From assembly GCA_030637805.1 (NCBI GenBank), contig DAOWFV010000222.1:1-10869 (forward strand): a stretch of 10,869 nucleotides of DNA. Direction: 5' to 3'. The notes under the pieces were generated by a model. It saw only the letters and a program-made list of their open reading frames with translations, was not told the DNA's origin and ran no database searches. The DNA comes from Acidobacteriota bacterium (GTDB lineage: Bacteria; Acidobacteriota; Thermoanaerobaculia; Thermoanaerobaculales; Sulfomarinibacteraceae). Shown one piece after another: positions 5,756 through 10,869 of the stretch. The position numbers were made by a program, and so were the translations under genes. Within the stretch, counting starts at the first letter, position 1, and every line of letters begins with the position of its first letter.

Positions 5756-8030
5756 GTTGCTGTTTCTCCCGGTTGAAGTCAAACCCTGGGTAGTCGATCC
5801 GGTGGTGGTACATGTGGGTCAGCACCCAAAGAAAAGCGGATCCCACCTTGTCGAGCTCCGAGAAGGTGAGCTCGCAGTCTGCGAGCTGATCATCCTCGAG
5901 TGCGTCGTTCAAAATCTTGTTGATCATCGCCTGCACCTTGCCCGGCGTCGGGTTCTCCAGGGTCCTTGCCGCCGCCTCGACCGCGTCGGCGAGCAGAAGA
6001 ATGCCCATTTCCTTGGAGTGGGGCCTGGGGCCCGGGTAACGATATTCGCTTTCGCGCACCTCACCCATTCCCGGACGACTTTTTCCGCTTGCCTTATTGA
6101 AGAAATAACGGATCAGCTTCGTACCGTGATGGCTCGCGATCCCCTGCCGAATCGCCAACGGGAGTTTCGCCTCGCGGGCCAGCTCGAGGCCCTCTTTGAC
6201 GTGGCTCAAGATGACCAGGGCGGACATAGAGGGCGCCAGGCCGTCATGGGGGTTCTCGCCGCGCTGGTTCTCGACGAAGTAGCCGGGCTTCACGAGCTTC
6301 CCGACGTCGTGGTAGTAGGCACAGACGCGCAGGAGAAGGGCATTTGCTCCCACCGCATCGGCGCCGGCCTCTGCCAAGTTCCCCACTGCAAGGGAGTGTT
6401 GGTAGGTACCCGGCGCCTCGAGAGACAGTCGCTTGAGCAGGGGCAGATTCTGGTTGGAGAGTTCGAGGAGCCGGGTGTCGGTGGTCACCCCGAAGAGCCC
6501 CTCCAACACCGGCAGGAGAAAGGAAACCACCCCTACGGAAAGAGGTCCACCGATGAAGGCGCAGCCTGCAGCAACGACCATCGTAGCCGGCGCATTCGGT
6601 AGACCGCGAAAAAGCTCCAGGACGAGCATCAACACCACGTTGGCAAGACCCACAAGCGCGCCCACCCGACTCAACGAGGCACGATCTTTGGAACGCTGGG
6701 TCGCGAGGGCGCCGATCATCCCCGACGCGAGGGCGAAAACCGCCATCGAAAAATCACCACCGAGGAGCACCCCCGCTACGCCCGCGCCACACACGGCAAA
6801 AAGCACCGCTGGCTGCAGCCCCATGAGAACCAACACGGTCACCGGCCCGGCGGCGAAGGGCAATCCCCACTGAAACACTTCCACGGAGGATGGCAACGGA
6901 CCCTGAGCGTTGAACGCGATGGCGCCGGCCAGAAACAGACCCAGCCGGTCGAGGGCGGCGAAGAGGAAGACCAGGATGTAGATCATCGAAAGCAGCCGCC
7001 GCGCGTCCTGGGGTCCGCTGAAACGGCGCAGCACCGGCCACCAACCCACGACCATCAAAGTCGCAAGCAGGGCGATTCCCGCTATCCTTGCAGTCTTTGC
7101 GAGGTCCTGGCGTTGCCGCCGCAGCACCCTGAGGGTCTCGGCCACCTCGAAGGTGACGGTGTCGCCGCGGCGGATCAGGACCTGGCCTCTTCGCAGCATC
7201 CGCGAGCGCGCAGTCACCTTGTCCGCTGCCGCGCGCTGGCGCTGGGTCGTTTCTCCACGACTGAAGACCAGGTTGGGAACCAGGTTGGCCTCGAGAAAGG
7301 CCACGGTGGCCTTGATCCAGCGCCGTGCCACCACAGGCTGCTCAAGGAGCCGGGCCCGCAACGCTTCCTCCAGCCCCGTACGCATGTCGATCGCCTCGGA
7401 CAGCCTTTCCAGGGGAACAATCCTCTCGCTGCCGGAGGCCAGATTCCGGAGGGCCACGCCCCGCTCACCTCGGCGCTCGAGGGCACGACGGTCGTCAAGG
7501 AGAGGGGCCCGATACACCTGGCTCACAACCTCCACCAGGGCGGACTCCAGCTCCCCGGAGCACCCATCGGAGTCGAGAACCCCCTGCATTTCGTCTGTGA
7601 TCCGCAGGTCGGTGAGGGCGGCCGCGCTCGCCACTTCGTCCCCCTCCCCCGCGAGGCGGTCGCGACAGGCCGCGAAGAGAATGTGCAGCTCTTCCTCCGC
7701 CTCCACCCGTAACCGAGGTTCAAGATCGTAGACCGGGATCACCGAGGACCGGGCCTCCTCACGAACCGCCTCCGTCGCCGCCTCGTCGGGAAGACTGAGG
7801 TCGTAGGGCACGACAAGGTCGAATCCGGCGACGTCGCGCGGCTGCCAGTCCGGCGGTCCGCCTCCTACCCGCGGCAGCACCATCCACGTGCAGCCGACGA
7901 TCGCCACCACAGCCCACAGCACGGGACGATCGAGCAACCTGTCCCACCAGCCCGCGCGCTCTTCGAGCCCACGCTGGATACGGGTCACCGCCGCTCGCGA
8001 CTCCGGTCGATTTGGGCCGTTCCCCTTCAT
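5703..8030 (-). CDS. pgpH: PgpH-type 7TM-HD cyclic di-AMP phosphodiesterase
   Basis: 775-residue membrane protein with the YqfF/PgpH plan. An N-terminal transmembrane helix (PVLWAVVAIVGCTWMV, about 36-51) is followed by a long extracytoplasmic 7TMR-HDED-like region with SSVIPVYDLEP. Then come about seven hydrophobic helices (roughly 320-510) and a cytoplasmic HD domain. HD ligands seen are His545 (YQHSLAVG), His574-Asp575 (YYHDVGK) and the His pair in IASHHGT. PgpH hydrolyses c-di-AMP to pApA; specificity here is inferred from the architecture. ATG 8030 is chosen because it overlaps the phoH stop as ATGA (4 nt); an upstream in-frame start at 8072 would lie deep inside phoH. Its 3' end overlaps ybeY. 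Confidence 0.92.
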   Translation of the reverse strand: MKGNGPNRPESRAAVTRIQRGLEERAGWWDRLLDRPVLWAVVAIVGCTWMVLPRVGGGPPDWQPRDVAGFDLVVPYDLSLPDEAATEAVREEARSSVIPVYDLEPRLRVEAEEELHILFAACRDRLAGEGDEVASAAALTDLRITDEMQGVLDSDGCSGELESALVEVVSQVYRAPLLDDRRALERRGERGVALRNLASGSERIVPLERLSEAIDMRTGLEEALRARLLEQPVVARRWIKATVAFLEANLVPNLVFSRGETTQRQRAAADKVTARSRMLRRGQVLIRRGDTVTFEVAETLRVLRRQRQDLAKTARIAGIALLATLMVVGWWPVLRRFSGPQDARRLLSMIYILVFLFAALDRLGLFLAGAIAFNAQGPLPSSVEVFQWGLPFAAGPVTVLVLMGLQPAVLFAVCGAGVAGVLLGGDFSMAVFALASGMIGALATQRSKDRASLSRVGALVGLANVVLMLVLELFRGLPNAPATMVVAAGCAFIGGPLSVGVVSFLLPVLEGLFGVTTDTRLLELSNQNLPLLKRLSLEAPGTYQHSLAVGNLAEAGADAVGANALLLRVCAYYHDVGKLVKPGYFVENQRGENPHDGLAPSMSALVILSHVKEGLELAREAKLPLAIRQGIASHHGTKLIRYFFNKASGKSRPGMGEVRESEYRYPGPRPHSKEMGILLLADAVEAAARTLENPTPGKVQAMINKILNDALEDDQLADCELTFSELDKVGSAFLWVLTHMYHHRIDYPGFDFNREKQQRGSGPNKVGAKAVTTSG

Positions 8031-9001
8031 CTCTTTTCGCCGTTCTCCGCCCGCGTTCTCTGCGCCTCCCAACGCGCGTACCGATCCACCACCTGTTGCA
8101 CCAGGGGATGACGTACGACGTCGCGCTGGGTGAAGCTGATGAAGGCAAAGCCCTCGGCCCCGTCGAGGATCTCCAGCGCCTCGACGAGACCCGATGATCG
8201 CGCTTCGGGCAGGTCGATCTGGGTAATGTCTCCGGTGATCACGGTCTTGGAGTGGAATCCAGTCCGGGTCAGGAACATCTTCATCTGCTCGTGAGTGGTG
8301 TTCTGAGCCTCATCGAGGATGATGAAGGCATCGTTCAGGGTGCGCCCCCGCATGAAAGCGAGCGGCGCGATCTCGATCACCTGACGTTCGACCAGCTTGG
8401 CCACCTTTTCGTAGCCCAGGATGTCGTAGAGGGCGTCGTACACCGGCCGGAGGTAGGGGTTGATCTTCTCCTCCAGATCACCCGGAAGGAAGCCGAGGCG
8501 CTCACCGGCTTCCACCGCCGGACGCACGAGAACGATTCGTCGCACCTGCTTGTCCATCAGGGCGGCAGCAGCCAGCGCCACTGCAAGATAGGTCTTTCCG
8601 GTGCCCGCAGGGCCGATGGTAAAGACGTAGTCATGGGTGTAGACCGATCGGATGAAACGACGCTGGTTGAGGCTGCGGGGGACAACGTACCGCTTGAGGG
8701 TGACCGGAATCGAGGCGTCGAGGAAGAACTCGACCAGATCGATCCCAATATCCTCCTCGAGCACCCTCACCCCGGTCCGATACTCGTCCTTGGAGACGGC
8801 CCCACCCGAGGACAGAAGGCGGTCGAAGGACCCCAGCAGGCGAGCAACGATGCGTTCCGCCCCCGAATCCCCGTCCAGGGTCACCTCGGGGCCGCGGGCG
8901 CTCACGGTGATGTCGAGCCGTTGCTCGAGGTAGCACAGGTTCTCGTCCCGCGTTCCGAAGAGCTGCTCGAGGTTGGCCTCGCTGACAGTTAGGCGCTGCA
9001 T
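8027..9001 (-). CDS. phoH: PhoH-like ATPase (YbeZ type)
   Basis: 324-residue P-loop protein of the PhoH/YbeZ family, a predicted RNA-linked ATPase that works with YbeY in rRNA metabolism. Walker A is GPAGTGKT (130-137) and Walker B ILDEAQN (228-234). Other family blocks are VRPAVEAGERLGFLPGDLEEK, MRGRTLND and VITGDITQIDLP. ATG 9001 is preferred: GAGGA (rc of 9006-9010) is upstream with a short 4-nt spacer. ATG 9016 is a possible alternative, and TTG 9049 is unlikely. It is the first gene of the minus-strand operon, about 130 nt below a promoter candidate at 9133-9161, and overlaps pgpH by 4 nt. Confidence 0.95.
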   Translation of the reverse strand: MQRLTVSEANLEQLFGTRDENLCYLEQRLDITVSARGPEVTLDGDSGAERIVARLLGSFDRLLSSGGAVSKDEYRTGVRVLEEDIGIDLVEFFLDASIPVTLKRYVVPRSLNQRRFIRSVYTHDYVFTIGPAGTGKTYLAVALAAAALMDKQVRRIVLVRPAVEAGERLGFLPGDLEEKINPYLRPVYDALYDILGYEKVAKLVERQVIEIAPLAFMRGRTLNDAFIILDEAQNTTHEQMKMFLTRTGFHSKTVITGDITQIDLPEARSSGLVEALEILDGAEGFAFISFTQRDVVRHPLVQQVVDRYARWEAQRTRAENGEKR

Positions 9002-9132
9002 GAGATCCTCATCCATCCATCGCGGGAGGACGGCGAATGTTGCGCGCAACCGAAGTTTCGGGCGCAGCGATGAGCTTTGCCAGCTCGCGGATAAGTGAGT
9101 AATCGAGCCACATCGTCATCCCCGAATCGCAC

Positions 9133-9161
9133 ACCTTAGAACTTCGTGGACGGAAGGTCAA
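9133..9161 (-). promoter_or_regulatory. Candidate sigma-70 promoter of the phoH-pgpH-ybeY-corC-era operon
   Basis: On the minus strand TTGACC (9156-9161) and TAAGGT (9133-9138) are separated by exactly 17 bp. The -35 matches consensus in five of six bases, the -10 in only three. It lies just downstream of the adenosyltransferase stop codon (9171) and about 130 bp upstream of the phoH start, a sensible place for an operon promoter. Found by eye. Confidence 0.4.
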
Positions 9162-9170
9162 TTCTCCCCC

Positions 9171-9719
9171 TCAACCGTCCGATCGCGGACGCCATTCCGT
9201 CTCGGGAACTCCAGAGCGGGCGTTGAGGAAGCGGGCAAGGACGAAAAGGGTGTCCGAGAGCCGGTTGAGGTAGGGCATCACACCTGGTGGCAGACCTCCC
9301 TCCAGCCCCTCCACCGCGGTCACCCTTCGCTCCGCGCGCCGGCATACCGCCCGTGCCAGGTGGGCCAGGGCAGCGGCTCGGCTACCGCCCGGCAGAATGA
9401 ACGCGGTCAACGGCTCGAGCTCGGCGTCCATGGCGTCGATCCAGCTCTCGAGCCCTGATGCGCTCCATGCGTCAGGGTCGTGGACCACAGCTCCACCAGG
9501 ATCAGCAAGAGCGCTGCCCACTGCAAAGAGCGTTTCCTGGATCTGTGCAAGGCGCTCCCCCACCTCCTCGGGAAGGACCTCGCTCCGTAGCACCCCAAGC
9601 ACTGAGCTGAGCTCGTCGACCGCACCGTAGGACTCGACGAGAGCGTGGTCCTTGCGCACTCTGCCACCCGAAAGGAGCGAGGTCTCGCCCTCGTCTCCGG
9701 CACGCGTGTACACCTTCAT
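9171..9719 (-). CDS. PduO-type cob(I)alamin adenosyltransferase
   Basis: 182-residue trimeric-type ATP:cob(I)alamin adenosyltransferase that makes adenosylcobalamin from corrinoid and ATP in the cytoplasm. The N-terminal ATP loop is YTRAGDEGETSLLSGGRV (4-21). Then come YGAVDELSS (31-39), FILPGG (107-112), the CRRAER helix (126-131) and the C-terminal YLNRLSDTLFVLARFLN (150-166). All are conserved PduO/MMAB blocks. ATG 9719 starts the conserved MKVYTRAGD sequence; the GGCGGA next to it is too close to be a convincing Shine-Dalgarno. It reads toward phoH but a promoter candidate between them suggests separate transcription. It is divergent from the pilT gene. The length is normal. Confidence 0.95.
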   Translation of the reverse strand: MKVYTRAGDEGETSLLSGGRVRKDHALVESYGAVDELSSVLGVLRSEVLPEEVGERLAQIQETLFAVGSALADPGGAVVHDPDAWSASGLESWIDAMDAELEPLTAFILPGGSRAAALAHLARAVCRRAERRVTAVEGLEGGLPPGVMPYLNRLSDTLFVLARFLNARSGVPETEWRPRSDG

Positions 9720-9833
9720 TCCGCCATTCTACTGAAACTCATACCGATCTTCGCGCGCGGCGCGCCTTTCATACTCCTCGGGAAAGCTCCTACAAGCCGT
9801 TGTGCTAATCTTTGAATGGGTCCGCTCGGATCA

Positions 9834-9840
9834 CGGAGGA
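9834..9840 (+). promoter_or_regulatory. Ribosome binding site that fixes the pilT GTG start
   Basis: CGGAGGA lies 6 nt before GTG 9847. The ATG at 9840 is out of frame, and the in-frame TTG 9844 would be only 3 nt away, so GTG 9847 is the best start. Confidence 0.7.
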
Positions 9841-9846
9841 TGGTTG

Positions 9847-10869
9847 GTGGAGCTCAAAGAGCTGCTCATGTTCATGACCAAAAAGGGGGCTTCGGACCTC
9901 CATCTGAAGCCTATGCGCCCGCCTCTTCTGCGTATTCAAGGCCGCCTCATCCCGATCAAGGCGAATCCCATGCCGCCGGATGAGGTAGAGGAATTGATCG
10001 GCGAGATCCTCACTCCTGCCCAGCGCAAGAGATTCGACAGCCACCAAGCGGTTGATCTCGGCTACGGAGTCCCGGGAGTCGCGCGTTTCAGGTGCAATAT
10101 CTTTCTGCAGCGCGGAACTATGGCCGCTGTTTTCCGCCGCGTGCCTTTCGAGATTATGAACGTGGAGGAGCTCAACCTCCCCACCGTCATCGACAGCTTC
10201 ACCGACTACCCCGGTGGGTTGGTCCTCATTACGGGCCCGACCGGCTCCGGAAAGTCGACTACGTTGGCGGCGATGATCAAACGAATCTCAGAGGCGCGAC
10301 CGTGCCACGTAGTGACCGTCGAAGACCCCATCGAGTTTCTCTTCACCGACGACAAGGCCACGATCTCCCAACGTGAGGTGGGTACCGACACCCCGTCGTT
10401 CCACGAGGCGCTGCGAAACTGCGTACGCCAGGATCCCGACGTGATCATGGTCGGCGAAATGCGCGACCTGGAGACCATGGCTACAGCCATCACAGCCGCC
10501 GAAACCGGACACCTCGTTCTCTCCACGCTCCACACCAACAACGCCGCCCAGACCGTGGACCGCATCATCGACGCCTACCCGGTGGATCAGCAGCAGCAGA
10601 TCCGCGGCCAGCTGGCTTTGGTGCTGCGGGCGATCGTTTCGATGCAGCTGGTCCAACGCAAGGACGGCAGCGAGCGTCTGCCTGCCTGCGAGATCCTGGT
10701 CAACTCGCCGAAGATCTCCAAGCACATCGAGAACGGGGAGATCAAGGAAATCCTCGAGGAGATGGAGAACTCGGTCAGCTTCTACCACATGCAGAGCATG
10801 AATCAGTCCCTGATCTCTCTGCTCGCCCACGACGAAATCACATATGAGCAGGCAACCGATGCCTCCAAC
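9847..10869 (+). CDS. pilT: Type IV pilus retraction ATPase PilT/PilU family (partial, 3' end cut)
   Basis: 341 codons are present with no stop, so the gene runs past the right edge. It starts VELKELLMFMTKKGASDLHL, the N-terminal domain typical of PilT. Motifs are Walker A GPTGSGKST (130-138), Asp box VEDPIEF (158-164), Walker B DPDVIMVGEMRD with Glu204, and His box with His222 and His229 (ETGHLVLSTLHTNN). The numbering agrees with P. aeruginosa PilT as I recall it. The protein is a cytoplasmic hexamer that powers pilus retraction and twitching. The C-terminal part (SVSFYHMQSMNQSLISLL) is somewhat PilU-like, so PilU or a second PilT paralogue is possible. The 127-bp divergent interval with the adenosyltransferase gene holds a GC-only palindrome (9753-9765) and a weak extended -10 (TGCTAATCT, 9803-9811). 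Confidence 0.93.
   Translation, partial: MELKELLMFMTKKGASDLHLKPMRPPLLRIQGRLIPIKANPMPPDEVEELIGEILTPAQRKRFDSHQAVDLGYGVPGVARFRCNIFLQRGTMAAVFRRVPFEIMNVEELNLPTVIDSFTDYPGGLVLITGPTGSGKSTTLAAMIKRISEARPCHVVTVEDPIEFLFTDDKATISQREVGTDTPSFHEALRNCVRQDPDVIMVGEMRDLETMATAITAAETGHLVLSTLHTNNAAQTVDRIIDAYPVDQQQQIRGQLALVLRAIVSMQLVQRKDGSERLPACEILVNSPKISKHIENGEIKEILEEMENSVSFYHMQSMNQSLISLLAHDEITYEQATDASN

Noticed and set aside
9753..9765. GC-only palindrome as a transcription terminator
   Set aside because: The stem is only 5 bp and it lies in a divergent promoter interval where a terminator is not expected; an operator is possible but unsupported.

Overview
The window is GC-rich bacterial chromosome with mostly housekeeping genes. 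Gene content suggests a Gram-negative, dual-membrane organism: a lipoprotein with a periplasmic thioredoxin domain, a type IV pilus ATPase, and a phoH / HD-phosphohydrolase / ybeY / CBS-transporter / era cluster. The order and the abundance of intergenic tandem repeats fit an uncultured Acidobacteriota-like or deltaproteobacterial-like genome. That placement is inference; there is no rRNA or other marker here to fix it.

Left part (1-1566): the first 22 codons of a minus-strand gene, probably mtnA, run off the left edge. Divergent from it lies the most notable gene, a lipoprotein with TPR-like helices and a C-terminal TlpA-type thioredoxin domain. Its reading frame is crossed by one TGA (1249-1251) at exactly the position of the first catalytic cysteine of the CxxC motif. 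A hairpin with the geometry of a bacterial SECIS follows at once, and the rest of the domain reads on intact to 1566. I read this as one selenoprotein of 444 residues with a U-G-G-C active site, not as two genes or a pseudogene.

Middle part (1567-4092): arfB (ribosome rescue) on plus and a small glutaredoxin-like gene on minus, set among nine tandem arrays. All nine have a 7-bp unit although the sequences differ. Two unit classes occur, an AATT class (GAATTAG, GAATTCG, AATTGAG, TAATTCT, ATTCCTA) and an ACCTG class (GAGACCT, TGCGACC, AGGTCTC), plus one decayed GNNNNAC array. Several arrays begin at or within a few bases of stop codons, one encodes the last residues of Era, and pairs of arrays lie in inverted orientation and could fold into long hairpins. 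They resemble in kind the heptameric STRR repeats of heterocystous cyanobacteria.

Right part: a minus-strand operon reads phoH (9001) > pgpH-type c-di-AMP phosphodiesterase > ybeY > CorC/HlyC-type CBS protein > era > glutaredoxin, with start/stop overlaps at three junctions. It links ribosome and 16S rRNA maturation (PhoH/YbeZ, YbeY, Era) with c-di-AMP turnover and ion transport. A plausible sigma-70 promoter precedes phoH. Upstream lie a PduO-type cobalamin adenosyltransferase (minus) and, divergent from it, a PilT-family retraction ATPase that runs off the right edge.
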